DNA of 64,000 nt from Sideroxydans sp. (GTDB lineage Bacteria; Pseudomonadota; Gammaproteobacteria; Burkholderiales; Gallionellaceae). This document shows positions 53,766-62,529 of the stretch, in pieces. The stretch's first letter is position 1. Each line of letters begins with the position of its first letter. The position numbers were made by a program, and so were the translations under genes. The DNA lies in contig VMTA01000023.1 in NCBI GenBank assembly GCA_013791855.1, forward strand, positions 171,681 through 235,680, written 5' to 3'. Below the pieces are notes generated by a model that was not told the origin of the DNA, did no database searches, and saw only the letters and a list, made by a program, of their open reading frames with translations.

Positions 53766-55847
53766 GGTGTTGTCAGTCATGCCGCACTTGGTCAGCGGAT
53801 AGCCTGCCTTGCGCAGTTCGACCGCCGATATGGCCAGCTCTTCAGCGGAGGCTTTCGCTTCCGTCGAGGAACTGGCGTTATGTTCCACCAGTGCAGTGAT
53901 GCGCTCCAGACTTTCGGCGACCTGCTTGCCTGCCGCAGTCTGGTCGCTGGATGCCTTGGCGATATGGTCAACGCGCGAGGCGACATTGACCGAGGCGCTC
54001 ATGATCTCCTTCAGACCGTCCCCGTTCTTGCGTATCAGATCGATACTCTGGCTCACCTTGCTGACGGAATGTTCCATCGAAGTCACAGCCGTGTCGGATA
54101 TGGCTGTGATCTCGCCGATGTTGCGCGAGATGTCGGTGGTGCTGTTGGCGGTGCGTTCGGCCAGTTTGCGCACTTCATCCGCAACCACCGCGAAGCCGCG
54201 TCCCTGTTCACCGGCACGAGCGGCTTCGATAGCGGCGTTCAATGCCAGCAGGTTGGTCTGGTCGGCGATCTCCTTGATGGTGTCGGCGATGACACCGATA
54301 CGCTGGATGGCTTGTCCCAGATCGGAGATGGTCTTGCTGGAAGATTGCACCGTGCTGGCGACCTCGCCGGTCGCTTCGATGCTCAGTTCCATGTTGCGGT
54401 TGTTCTCCTCCACGATGCGCTGCATGGCTTTGGCATCCTGCAGGGAATCGTTCGCCATGTGGGAGACCTCCTCGACCGACTGGCTGAACTGCTCCATGGT
54501 GCGGGTGATCTGCTGGATGTTGTCGCGCTCGTTCATGGCATTGTCCGCCACGGTACTCACGCGCTGATCCAGTTCGGTGATGCGCCCCTGTATCTTCTTC
54601 ACCGGTGTGACGATCTCGTCCACCGTGGTACGCAGATAGGTCTGCATGGTCTGTATCTCGCACAGCAGTTGTCCCATCTCATCGCGCGTCGAGATGTCCA
54701 GATGGCCGTCCAGATTACCTTCCATGATGTTGCGGAACTCGCTGCGCACGGCGGAAGCTGGTGCGCGCACGTAGCGTTTGACGCAGAAGCCGATGAAGAA
54801 ATACAGGAACACATGCAGCGCGACCTGTCCGAGGACGGTCTGCATCTCCATTTTGTTGATGCGTGCATAGTCGGGCGCGAGGTCTATCGTCACATCCGAA
54901 GCACCGAGTATGGTGCCTTCCTCGGTCTGGTGGCAGCCGGTACAGTCGGTACCGTGGAAATCCTTGCTGGCTGCATAGGGTGTGATGACGCGCAGATGGG
55001 GGGCGCCCTTTGCATCCTTGCTGAACGTGATGCGCGGTTTTTTGCTGGCGATAACCTCGCGCTGCATATCGTCACTGATCTGTTCCTCCGGCAGGCCGGG
55101 ACCGTACAGATCGACAACGGGTTGGGTGCGGACGAGTTGTACCGATTTGATGTTCACGCCGGTACTGATCTTGTGCAGCAGCAGTTTGCGGTTCTCCGTT
55201 TCGCTGATCTGCCCGGTGACCATCAGCAGGTTGGCACCGTCGATGATCTCGTTAGCGACCTGAGCACCTTTTTCTTCTGCAAGTATCCTGGATTCCTCCC
55301 GCAGGTTGGCCGAGACGAAGATCTGGGCGCCGGCCAGCACGACCACCAGCGACATCTGGATCAGGAACTGCAGCTTGGAGGTGAGCGACCAGTTCTTGAA
55401 TTTGTAGCGTTCGTAGCGGGAGACGATCTGCTGTCCGCTGTTGCGCAGCGCGGTATACAAAGACTCGGTGGCGGCCACGTCCTCGCGGGAAGGGGGGCGG
55501 CGCACCGACACATAGCCGGTGATGTTGCCGTTCTCGATGATGGGGGCCACGTTGGCCTGCACCCAATAGTGGTCACCGTTCTTGCAGCGGTTCTTGACCA
55601 GTCCGCGCCAGGGGTGTTCTTCCTTCAGTGTGTCCCACAGCCACTTGAATGCCTGCGGCGGCATATCGGGATGGCGCACGATGTTGTGGCTCTTGCCGAT
55701 CAACTCTTCTCTGGAATATCCGGAGATGTGCACGAAGGCATCGTTCACATAAGTGATGATGCCTTTGGTGTCCGTCTTGGAGATGAGTACCGTTCCGGCC
55801 GGGAACGGGGCTTCTTTTTGTGAGACGTACGCGCTCTTGTTCTGCAT
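53757..55847 (-). CDS. Methyl-accepting chemotaxis protein with Aer-like PAS and c-type heme motif
   Basis: Transmembrane chemoreceptor of 696 residues. It starts with a cytoplasmic Aer-like PAS domain (about 20-130; [17 protein letters not shown] and [14 protein letters not shown]), a type that usually binds FAD. A helix (about 173-194) leads to a periplasmic region (about 195-340, DUF3365/Tll0287-like in appearance) holding a CTGCH heme motif at 302-306. A second helix (about 345-365), HAMP and a methyl-accepting signalling domain follow, with the conserved hairpin [20 protein letters not shown]. It could therefore sense both internal redox state and an external electron-transfer or gas signal. 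No CheA/CheW genes are nearby. It lies upstream of the AmmeMemoRadiSam genes. Confidence 0.92.
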   Translation of the reverse strand: MQNKSAYVSQKEAPFPAGTVLISKTDTKGIITYVNDAFVHISGYSREELIGKSHNIVRHPDMPPQAFKWLWDTLKEEHPWRGLVKNRCKNGDHYWVQANVAPIIENGNITGYVSVRRPPSREDVAATESLYTALRNSGQQIVSRYERYKFKNWSLTSKLQFLIQMSLVVVLAGAQIFVSANLREESRILAEEKGAQVANEIIDGANLLMVTGQISETENRKLLLHKISTGVNIKSVQLVRTQPVVDLYGPGLPEEQISDDMQREVIASKKPRITFSKDAKGAPHLRVITPYAASKDFHGTDCTGCHQTEEGTILGASDVTIDLAPDYARINKMEMQTVLGQVALHVFLYFFIGFCVKRYVRAPASAVRSEFRNIMEGNLDGHLDISTRDEMGQLLCEIQTMQTYLRTTVDEIVTPVKKIQGRITELDQRVSTVADNAMNERDNIQQITRTMEQFSQSVEEVSHMANDSLQDAKAMQRIVEENNRNMELSIEATGEVASTVQSSSKTISDLGQAIQRIGVIADTIKEIADQTNLLALNAAIEAARAGEQGRGFAVVADEVRKLAERTANSTTDISRNIGEITAISDTAVTSMEHSVSKVSQSIDLIRKNGDGLKEIMSASVNVASRVDHIAKASSDQTAAGKQVAESLERITALVEHNASSSTEAKASAEELAISAVELRKAGYPLTKCGMTDNTRN

Positions 55848-55938
55848 GCTATGCCTTCCCCCCTGAAGTCTGGCGTTGTAGAGCAGCTATCGGCCTGAAT
55901 CCCGTAAAGTTTAGGGATATTCCGGCCGTGTAAGCGTT

Positions 55939-56931
55939 TCAACCCAGCAGATGCGTCACATGCGAACGTTCTTCCATCAGCTCTTTGTGGCTGTCCATCA
56001 TGTGTTTGCGACCCAGTTCGTTGATGGCGAGTCCCTGCACGATCTCATAGTGACCGTTGCGGCAGGTCACCGGGAAGCCGTACATCACGCCTTCTGGTAT
56101 GCCGTAGCTGCCGTCCGAGGGCACGCTCATGGTGACCCAGTCGTTATGGTGCGAACGCAACAGCCAGTCATGCATATGGCTGATGGCCGCATTGGCGGCG
56201 CTGGCCGCGCTGGAAAGGCCGCGCGCCTCGATCACGGCCGCGCCGCGCTTTTGCACGGTGGGGATGAAATCGCTCTCGATCCAGTCTTCCCAGTTGTTCT
56301 GTTTAAGCACATCGATCACTTTGCGGCCGCGAATCTCCGCGTGGGACAGGTCGGGATATTGCGTGCCGGAGTGGTTGCCCCACACCACCATCTTCTTGAT
56401 GTCCTGTATCGGCTGGAACAGCTTCAGGGAGATCTGGGTGATGGCGCGGTTGTGGTCCAGGCGCATCATCGCGGTGAAGTTGCGCGGGTCGAGATCGGGT
56501 GCGTTCTTCATCGCGATCAGCGCGTTGGTGTTGGCCGGGTTGCCGACCACCAGTACCTTCACATGCCGGGCGGCGACCTCGTTGAGGATGCGTCCCTGTT
56601 CGGAGAAGATGGCGCCGTTGGCTTCCAGCAAGTCCTTGCGTTCCATGCCTTTGCTGCGCGGTCGGGCACCGACCATCAGTACGACCTCGGTGTCGCGGAA
56701 GGCGACACGCGGATCGTCGGTGGTGATGACTTGTTGCAGCATGGGGAAGGCGCAGTCTTCCAACTCCATCGCCACGCCGCGCAACGCCTGCTGCGCGGGT
56801 GTGATGTCCAGCAATTGCAGGATGACGGGTTGCTCCCGACCCAGCATGTCGCCGTTCGCGATGCGGAACAGCATGTTGTAACCGATCTGGCCTGCGGCTC
56901 CAGTGATGGTGACACGGACGGGCGCTTTCAT
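55939..56931 (-). CDS. mdh: Malate dehydrogenase
   Basis: NAD-dependent malate dehydrogenase of the TCA cycle, 330 residues. The nucleotide motif [12 protein letters not shown] is at 10-21, the mobile-loop arginines in [16 protein letters not shown], substrate residues in MMRLDHNRA, and the catalytic histidine in [11 protein letters not shown]. This is the type 2 (cytosolic-like) family common in betaproteobacteria. A GGAGG ribosome-binding site lies just before the ATG on the minus strand. It is divergent in location from the sdh operon, with two small genes between them. Confidence 0.97.
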   Translation of the reverse strand: MKAPVRVTITGAAGQIGYNMLFRIANGDMLGREQPVILQLLDITPAQQALRGVAMELEDCAFPMLQQVITTDDPRVAFRDTEVVLMVGARPRSKGMERKDLLEANGAIFSEQGRILNEVAARHVKVLVVGNPANTNALIAMKNAPDLDPRNFTAMMRLDHNRAITQISLKLFQPIQDIKKMVVWGNHSGTQYPDLSHAEIRGRKVIDVLKQNNWEDWIESDFIPTVQKRGAAVIEARGLSSAASAANAAISHMHDWLLRSHHNDWVTMSVPSDGSYGIPEGVMYGFPVTCRNGHYEIVQGLAINELGRKHMMDSHKELMEERSHVTHLLG

Positions 56932-57007
56932 GGTTTCCTCCTGCGGGTGGGTGTGGCGGGTATTCTGCCAGTGTTCCGCGTGCAGAGGAAGAAAGCGTTC
57001 GGGCGTG

Positions 57008-57244
57008 TTACTTGGAGACGGGGATGATGAGTGACTTGTGTCCGAAGGAACGGAGGTCGAGCGAGCTGGAGGCGATGCGGGCTTGTTCCATATCGGTCAT
57101 GGTGGCGAGGACGATATGCTGCGGATTGCTGGGGGCCGGCTCGAAGATATGGACACTCTCCACCTCGCCGTAGGCGCTGAGCGCATGCGTGACGTGCTGC
57201 TTGATCTCTTCGTTGCTGCCGAAGTCGGCCAGGTTGATGTTCAT
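57008..57244 (-). CDS. Small RRM-like protein
   Basis: A 78-residue protein of unknown function. Its order of predicted strands and helices (INLADF, helix, [15 protein letters not shown], helix, GHKSLIIPV) fits an RRM-like beta-alpha-beta-beta-alpha-beta fold, and [21 protein letters not shown] resembles the first helix and RNP region of bacterial RNA-binding proteins. The classical aromatic RNP residues are not clearly present, so RNA binding is uncertain. Its ATG lies one base after the stop of the winged-helix regulator, so the two are co-translated. Confidence 0.6.
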   Translation of the reverse strand: MNINLADFGSNEEIKQHVTHALSAYGEVESVHIFEPAPSNPQHIVLATMTDMEQARIASSSLDLRSFGHKSLIIPVSK

Positions 57245-57245
57245 A

Positions 57246-57581
57246 TCAGGCCGACTTGGATATGTGAGTGTGCAGCATCTTGACGTAGCGATCGATCAGT
57301 TTGCGCGTCTGGCCGGATACGCCCAGCTCGACGCTGCGCCGGTCGCTTTCGCTGCGGGATCGCGTGAGGATGCCCGCTTCGACCAGCGCATGCACGCGGC
57401 GCTGGACGGTGGTGGCAGACGATATCTCCATCAATAGCAGGCATTTCAGCGTCAACGGTTTTTCCATGTCTTCGTGATAACCGACCTCGATCACGATGTC
57501 GAAATCCTCGTGAGAGCGCAGATGTGGCATACGACCCTTTTCGAATTCCCTGATTGTTTTTAGTTTTTTGAACGCAGTCAT
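57246..57581 (-). CDS. MarR-like winged-helix transcriptional regulator
   Basis: Short transcription factor of 111 residues, compared with about 140-150 for a typical MarR protein. The winged-helix core is readable: ISSATTVQRRVHALVEAGIL is the recognition region and TRSRSESDRRSVELGVS forms the wing with the DRR motif of MarR proteins. The N-terminal dimerisation region is shortened. It faces away from sdhC across a 187-base gap that holds a palindrome (57657-57672), so it may control itself, the sdh operon or both. It is coupled to the RRM-like gene downstream. The target and ligand are unknown. Confidence 0.75.
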   Translation of the reverse strand: MTAFKKLKTIREFEKGRMPHLRSHEDFDIVIEVGYHEDMEKPLTLKCLLLMEISSATTVQRRVHALVEAGILTRSRSESDRRSVELGVSGQTRKLIDRYVKMLHTHISKSA

Positions 57582-57646
57582 GGGTTTGCATTTTCTTCGA
57601 ATGTAAAGTTATAGCAAGGTCGATTACATATCATTTTGGCGTCTAT

Positions 57647-57672
57647 TGTGAGCGGCCTAATGTGAGCATTAG
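57647..57672. promoter_or_regulatory. Palindrome and TGTGAGC direct repeats between the regulator and sdhC
   Basis: CTAATG (57657-57662) and CATTAG (57667-57672) form a perfect inverted repeat around TGAG. In addition TGTGAGC occurs twice, at 57647-57653 and 57661-57667, 14 bases apart. The position, 66 bases from the regulator start and 97 from sdhC, fits an operator. No other clear element is visible in this gap. Confidence 0.45.
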
Positions 57673-57768
57673 AAAATTCAATACTCATTACCGGGTGCCG
57701 TATTGATATCTAAACCCGTTGCATCGGGTGTAACATTGAGGCACTCGATCTTGGTAGTGGAAAAGGAT

Positions 57769-58143
57769 ATGAACAAGACACGCCCCAAACATCTTGCACT
57801 GCATAAGATCAAGTTGCCGTTAGCCGGCTACGTCTCCATCCTGCACCGTGTCTCCGGTGCGATCCTGTTTCTGGCTTTGCCCCTGTTGCTTGCCATGCTG
57901 GACCAGAGTTTGCGCTCCATCGAGACTTTTACCAACCTTGCGGAGTATCTCGATCATGCGCTGGTGAAGCTGGCGCTGATCGGAATGTTGTGGGCATTCC
58001 TGCATCATTTCTTCGCGGGGCTGCGTTATCTGGCGATAGACCTGCATCTGCTGCACGGACTGTCCGGTGCGCGCGCCAGTAGCCGCTGGGTGTTGGCGGT
58101 GAGTCTGGCATTGACCGTTGTCATGGGGGTGAAGCTATGGTGA
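57769..58143 (+). CDS. sdhC: Succinate dehydrogenase cytochrome b556 subunit
   Basis: Membrane anchor of complex II, 124 residues, with three transmembrane helices. The start at 57769 follows AAAAGGA and gives MNKTRPKHLALHKIKLP; an in-frame ATG at 57703 is less likely. The heme/quinone-site signature is visible as LHRVSGAILFLALP (about 24-37), and the heme histidine is probably in FLHHFFAGLRYLAIDL. It overlaps sdhD by 7 bases and opens the operon sdhCDAB-sdhE-gltA-sucA. Confidence 0.94.
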   Translation: MNKTRPKHLALHKIKLPLAGYVSILHRVSGAILFLALPLLLAMLDQSLRSIETFTNLAEYLDHALVKLALIGMLWAFLHHFFAGLRYLAIDLHLLHGLSGARASSRWVLAVSLALTVVMGVKLW

Positions 58144-58484
58144 ACCGTATCGTGACCGGCGCGCATTACGGACTGCGCGACTGGCTGGCCCAGCGCGTCA
58201 CTGCGGCGGTGATGGCGGTCTATGTGTCGGCTGTGGCCGGTTGGGCATTGTTACAGCCGGCGCTCGGCTATGACGTCTGGACCGAGCTGTTCTCCGGCAA
58301 CATGATGCGATCCTTCTCGCTGCTGTTCCTGCTCAGTCTTTTCTATCATGCATGGATAGGCGTGCGTGACATCGTGATGGATTATGTGAAGCCGGCCAGC
58401 GTCCGCTTGCTGATCCATGTGTCGGTCATTCTGGCTTTGATCCTGTATGTGATCTGGGCAGTGCAAATCCTCTGGGGTCTCTGA
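58137..58484 (+). CDS. sdhD: Succinate dehydrogenase hydrophobic membrane anchor subunit
   Basis: Second membrane subunit of complex II, 115 residues, three helices. The conserved [17 protein letters not shown] (about 65-81) carries the likely heme ligand histidine and the quinone-site residues of the family. The N-terminus [15 protein letters not shown] matches SdhD. It overlaps sdhC by 7 bases and shares one base (TGATG) with sdhA, so translation is coupled. Confidence 0.94.
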   Translation: MVNRIVTGAHYGLRDWLAQRVTAAVMAVYVSAVAGWALLQPALGYDVWTELFSGNMMRSFSLLFLLSLFYHAWIGVRDIVMDYVKPASVRLLIHVSVILALILYVIWAVQILWGL

Positions 58485-60247
58485 TGGCAATATCGAAAAG
58501 AACGTTTGATGTGGTCGTGGTCGGCGCGGGCGGTGCGGGTATGCGTGCGGCGCTCACGCTTTCGCAGGCCGGGCTCAAGGTCGCCGTGCTGTCCAAAGTG
58601 TTTCCCACGCGCTCGCACACCGTCGCTGCGCAGGGCGGCATCGCCGCTTCGCTGGGCAACGTGAACGAGGACAACTGGCACTGGCATATGTACGACACCG
58701 TGAAAGGCTCCGACTATCTCGGTGACCAGGATGCCATCGAATACATGTGCCGCGCCGCACCGGAAGTGGTGTACGAGCTGGAGCACTTCGGCATGCCGTT
58801 CGACCGACTCGACAGCGGCAAGATCTACCAGCGCCCGTTCGGCGGCCATATGCAGGACTACGGCAAGAACCCGGTGCCGCGTGCCTGTGCAGCAGCCGAC
58901 CGCACCGGCCATGCCTTGTTGCACACGCTGTACCAGCAGAATGTCAAAGCCAACACCAACTTCTTCGTGGAATGGATGGCGCTCGATCTGATCCGCGATC
59001 AGGACGGTGACGTGCTGGGTGTGGTGGCGATGGAGATCGAGACTTCCGAAGTGATGATCCTGCAGGCGCGTGCGACCTTGTTTGCAACGGGCGGGGCGGG
59101 GCGAATCTTCTCGGCCAGCACCAATGCCTACATCAATACCGGCGACGGCCTCGGCATCGCGGCACGAGCCGGTATCCCGCTGGAAGACATGGAGTTCTTC
59201 CAGTTTCACCCGACCGGCGTGCACGGCGCAGGCGTGCTGATCACCGAGGGCGTGCGCGGCGAGGGCGGCTATCTGGTGAACAAGGATGGCGAGCGCTTCA
59301 TGCCGCGCTATGCGCCGACCGCGAAGGATCTGGCCAGCCGCGACGTGGTGTCGCGCGCGATGGCGACCGAGATCAAGGAAGGGCGCGGCTGCGGTCCGCA
59401 CGGCGACCATGTGTTGCTCAAGCTCGATCATCTGGGCGACGAGGTGATCCGTCACCGTCTGCCGGGCATTCGCGACATCGCACTCAAATTCGCGCATGTC
59501 GATCCTTCCAAAGCGCCCATCCCGGTCGTGCCGACCGCGCACTACATGATGGGCGGCATCCCTACCAACTATCACGGCCAAGTGGTCGCGCCGCACGGCA
59601 CCGGCCCGGATGTGGTGGTGCAGGGCTTCTATGCGGTGGGCGAATGTGCCTGCGTGTCGGTGCATGGCGCCAATCGTCTCGGCTGCAATTCGCTGCTCGA
59701 CCTGATCGTGTTCGGTCGTGCCGCCGCACGCCAGATCATCGAAGACCTGAAAGCCAATCCGAATCCCAAGCCTTTGCCCGCGGATGCGGCTGACCGCCCG
59801 CTGGCGCGCCTGGCACGTCTGGAGAGCCAGAAGAACGGCGAAAGCGTCGCGGAAGTCGGTGACGCGATGCGCAAAGTGATGCAGACGCATTGCGGGGTGT
59901 TCCGTTTTCCGGATCTTCTGGCGGAAGGTGTGACCAATATCCGCGAAGTCGCCGAGCGTGTCAAAACGACCGAGATCAAGGACAAGAGCAAGGTTTTCAA
60001 CACGGCGCGCGTCGAGGCGCTGGAGCTGGACAACCTGATCGAAGTGGCGCAGGCCACCATGACCGCTGCCGAAGCGCGCAAGGAAAGCCGCGGTGCACAT
60101 GCGCGCGAGGATTTCCCCGAGCGCGACGACAAGAACTGGCTCAAGCACTCGTTGTATTTCAGTGAGGACCGGCGCCTCGATTACAAACCGGTGCGTCTGA
60201 AACCGCTGACGGTCGAAACCTTCCCGCTCAAGGCGCGGGTCTACTAG
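58484..60247 (+). CDS. sdhA: Succinate dehydrogenase flavoprotein subunit
   Basis: Catalytic subunit that oxidises succinate to fumarate, 587 residues. The FAD-binding motif [13 protein letters not shown] (about 12-24), covalent flavin histidine H45 in [10 protein letters not shown], substrate motif [10 protein letters not shown], the catalytic arginine region [12 protein letters not shown] and [16 protein letters not shown] are all present. Flavinylation would be assisted by SdhE encoded downstream. The ATG overlaps the sdhD stop by one base; sdhB starts 6 bases after it. Confidence 0.98.
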   Translation: MAISKRTFDVVVVGAGGAGMRAALTLSQAGLKVAVLSKVFPTRSHTVAAQGGIAASLGNVNEDNWHWHMYDTVKGSDYLGDQDAIEYMCRAAPEVVYELEHFGMPFDRLDSGKIYQRPFGGHMQDYGKNPVPRACAAADRTGHALLHTLYQQNVKANTNFFVEWMALDLIRDQDGDVLGVVAMEIETSEVMILQARATLFATGGAGRIFSASTNAYINTGDGLGIAARAGIPLEDMEFFQFHPTGVHGAGVLITEGVRGEGGYLVNKDGERFMPRYAPTAKDLASRDVVSRAMATEIKEGRGCGPHGDHVLLKLDHLGDEVIRHRLPGIRDIALKFAHVDPSKAPIPVVPTAHYMMGGIPTNYHGQVVAPHGTGPDVVVQGFYAVGECACVSVHGANRLGCNSLLDLIVFGRAAARQIIEDLKANPNPKPLPADAADRPLARLARLESQKNGESVAEVGDAMRKVMQTHCGVFRFPDLLAEGVTNIREVAERVKTTEIKDKSKVFNTARVEALELDNLIEVAQATMTAAEARKESRGAHAREDFPERDDKNWLKHSLYFSEDRRLDYKPVRLKPLTVETFPLKARVY

Positions 60248-60253
60248 GAGGCG

Positions 60254-60952
60254 ATGATGAGATTCAAGATCTATCGCTACAACCCCGAAGCGGACAAAGC
60301 GCCGTACATGCAGGATTACGAGCTCGATCTGCAGGCAGGCGATGCCATGCTGCTCGATGCATTGATGATGTTGCGCCAGCAGGACGACAGCCTCGGTTTC
60401 CGCAAATCCTGCCGCGAAGGGGTATGCGGTTCGGACGCGATGAACATCAACGGGCGCAACGGGCTGGCATGTATCACGCCCTTATCGTCGCTCAAGCAGC
60501 CGATCGAGATACGTCCCTTGCCGGGGCTGCCGGTGATCCGCGATCTGATCGTGGATATGACGCAGTTCTTCAAGCAGTACCATTCGATTAAGCCGTATCT
60601 GGTGAACAACGATCCGCCGCCCGAGACGGAACGTTTGCAATCACCCAAGGATAGGGCCGAACTGGATGGCTTGTACGAATGTATCCTGTGCGCGTGCTGT
60701 ACGACGGCCTGCCCTTCGTTCTGGTGGAACCCGGACAAATTCGTCGGGCCGTCGGGTCTGTTGCAGGCCTATCGTTTCCTTGCGGATACGCGCGATCAGG
60801 ATACGGCAGCGCGGCTGGACAATCTGGAAGACCCGTATCGCTTGTTCCGTTGCCATACCATCATGAATTGCGTCGACGTCTGTCCCAAGGAATTGAACCC
60901 TACGGAAGCCATCGGCAAGATCAAGGACATGATGGTAAAGAGGATGGTATAA
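60254..60952 (+). CDS. sdhB: Succinate dehydrogenase iron-sulfur subunit
   Basis: Electron-transfer subunit of complex II, 232 residues. The [2Fe-2S] site is CREGVCGSDAMNING...C (C53, C58, with D61 at the third position as in E. coli, and C73). The [4Fe-4S] and [3Fe-4S] sites are CILCACCTTACP and CHTIMNCVDVCPK. The gene has two adjacent ATG codons; the second (60257) may also serve as start after AGGAGG. It is followed by sdhE after 13 bases. Confidence 0.98.
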   Translation: MMRFKIYRYNPEADKAPYMQDYELDLQAGDAMLLDALMMLRQQDDSLGFRKSCREGVCGSDAMNINGRNGLACITPLSSLKQPIEIRPLPGLPVIRDLIVDMTQFFKQYHSIKPYLVNNDPPPETERLQSPKDRAELDGLYECILCACCTTACPSFWWNPDKFVGPSGLLQAYRFLADTRDQDTAARLDNLEDPYRLFRCHTIMNCVDVCPKELNPTEAIGKIKDMMVKRMV

Positions 60953-60965
60953 GGATGCGATCCTG

Positions 60966-61214
60966 ATGCTGCCTGTCGATCCGGTTTTTCTGGAGCGGGT
61001 GCGCTGGCGTTGCCGGCGTGGCATGCTCGAGATGGACATCCTGCTGGGACGTTTCGTCGCGCAGCGTTATGCACAATTAGACGAGCAGCAGCGCGGAGCC
61101 TTTGATGAATTGCTGGACCTGCCGGACACCGACCTGTGGGATCTGGTGCGCGGTGAAAAAGAGCCGGAACAGGCGCGACAGCGCGAAGTGCTGGAATGGT
61201 TAAAACAGGTTTGA
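60966..61214 (+). CDS. sdhE: FAD assembly factor SdhE
   Basis: Small cytoplasmic protein of 82 residues that promotes covalent attachment of FAD to SdhA. The diagnostic RGMLE motif (R18-E22, in [14 protein letters not shown]) contains the conserved RGxxE that contacts the flavoprotein. The length is typical. It lies between sdhB and gltA, as in many betaproteobacteria, and is followed by gltA after 11 bases. Confidence 0.95.
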   Translation: MLPVDPVFLERVRWRCRRGMLEMDILLGRFVAQRYAQLDEQQRGAFDELLDLPDTDLWDLVRGEKEPEQARQREVLEWLKQV

Positions 61215-61225
61215 GAGGGGAAGAG

Positions 61226-62518
61226 ATGAATATGGAAACCGATCGTATCGCAACATTGACGCTGGATGACGGGCGCACACTGGAACTACCTATCCTGAAA
61301 GGTACTTTGGGGCCGGATGTGATCGACATCCGCAATCTGGGAAAAGCCGGGCTGTTCACCTACGACCCCGCGTTCTTTTCCACTTCCAGCTGTATCTCCG
61401 AGATCACTTTCATCGATGGCGATGTGGGTTTGCTGTATTACCGCGGCTATCCGATCGAGCAGCTGGCGGAGAACTCCGACTTCCTTGAAGTCTGCCATCT
61501 GCTGCTGAACGGCGAACTGCCGAGCGCGGAACAGAAGGCGGAATTCACCCGCAACATCACGCGCCACACCATGGTGCACGACCAGCTGGCACGTTTCCTC
61601 AACGGCTTCCGCCGTGACGCGCACCCGATGGCGGTGATGGTTGGCGTGGTCGGTGCGTTGTCGGCGTTCTATCACGACTCGCTCGACATCAACAATCCGC
61701 AACACCGCACCGTTTCCGCACACCGCCTGCTGGCCAAGGTGCCGACCATCGCGGCCATGGCGTACAAATACAACGTGGGCGAACCTTTCGTCTATCCGAA
61801 GAACAAGTTCTCCTATGTGGAGAACTTCCTGTACATGATGTTCTCCACACCGGCGGAAGACTACGTGCCCAATCCCATCCTGGTGCGCGCGCTGGAACGC
61901 ATCCTGATCCTGCATGCGGACCACGAGCAGAATGCGTCCACTTCCACCGTGCGACTGGCCGGTTCCAGCGGTGCTAATCCGTTCGCCTGTATCGCTTCGG
62001 GTATCGCCGCCCTGTGGGGTCCGGCGCACGGCGGGGCCAACGAGGCTGCTTTGAAGATGCTGGAAGAGATCGGTGATGTGTCGCGCGTGGCGGAATATGT
62101 GCAGGGCGTGAAAGACAAGAAATACCGCCTGATGGGTTTCGGTCATCGCGTGTACAAGAATATGGATCCGCGCGCCAAGGTGATGCGCGAGACATGTTAC
62201 GAAGTGCTGAAGGAACTCAAGCTGGAGAACAACAAACTGTTCGAGCTGGCGATGGAACTGGAGAAGACCGCGTTGAACGATCCGTACTTCATCGAGCGCA
62301 AGCTGTACCCGAACGTGGACTTCTATTCCGGCATCGTGCTGCGCGCCATCGGTATCCCGACCAATATGTTCACCGTGATTTTCGCCGTGGCCCGCACCAT
62401 AGGTTGGGTGTCGCAGTGGAACGAAATGGTGGCAGACGTCGAGCAGAAGATCGGCCGTCCGCGCCAGTTGTATCGCGGTGCAGTGCGTCGTGATTTCGTG
62501 CCGGTGGACAAACGCTGA
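61226..62518 (+). CDS. gltA: Citrate synthase
   Basis: Condenses oxaloacetate and acetyl-CoA to citrate. The 430-residue length fits the hexameric type I enzymes of Gram-negative bacteria. The start at 61226 follows GAGGGGAAG; an in-frame ATG at 61196 lies inside sdhE. Catalytic elements are visible: [33 protein letters not shown], and [16 protein letters not shown], with the N-terminal domain containing [17 protein letters not shown]. It is part of the sdh-sucA operon and is the entry point of acetyl-CoA from the beta-oxidation cluster. Confidence 0.98.
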   Translation: MNMETDRIATLTLDDGRTLELPILKGTLGPDVIDIRNLGKAGLFTYDPAFFSTSSCISEITFIDGDVGLLYYRGYPIEQLAENSDFLEVCHLLLNGELPSAEQKAEFTRNITRHTMVHDQLARFLNGFRRDAHPMAVMVGVVGALSAFYHDSLDINNPQHRTVSAHRLLAKVPTIAAMAYKYNVGEPFVYPKNKFSYVENFLYMMFSTPAEDYVPNPILVRALERILILHADHEQNASTSTVRLAGSSGANPFACIASGIAALWGPAHGGANEAALKMLEEIGDVSRVAEYVQGVKDKKYRLMGFGHRVYKNMDPRAKVMRETCYEVLKELKLENNKLFELAMELEKTALNDPYFIERKLYPNVDFYSGIVLRAIGIPTNMFTVIFAVARTIGWVSQWNEMVADVEQKIGRPRQLYRGAVRRDFVPVDKR

Positions 62519-62529
62519 TCGGAAGAACC

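Noticed and set aside
53736..55823. 695-codon plus-strand open frame opposite the chemoreceptor
   Set aside because: The minus strand encodes a clear PAS/HAMP/MCP protein; the plus frame is composition-driven and lacks motifs.
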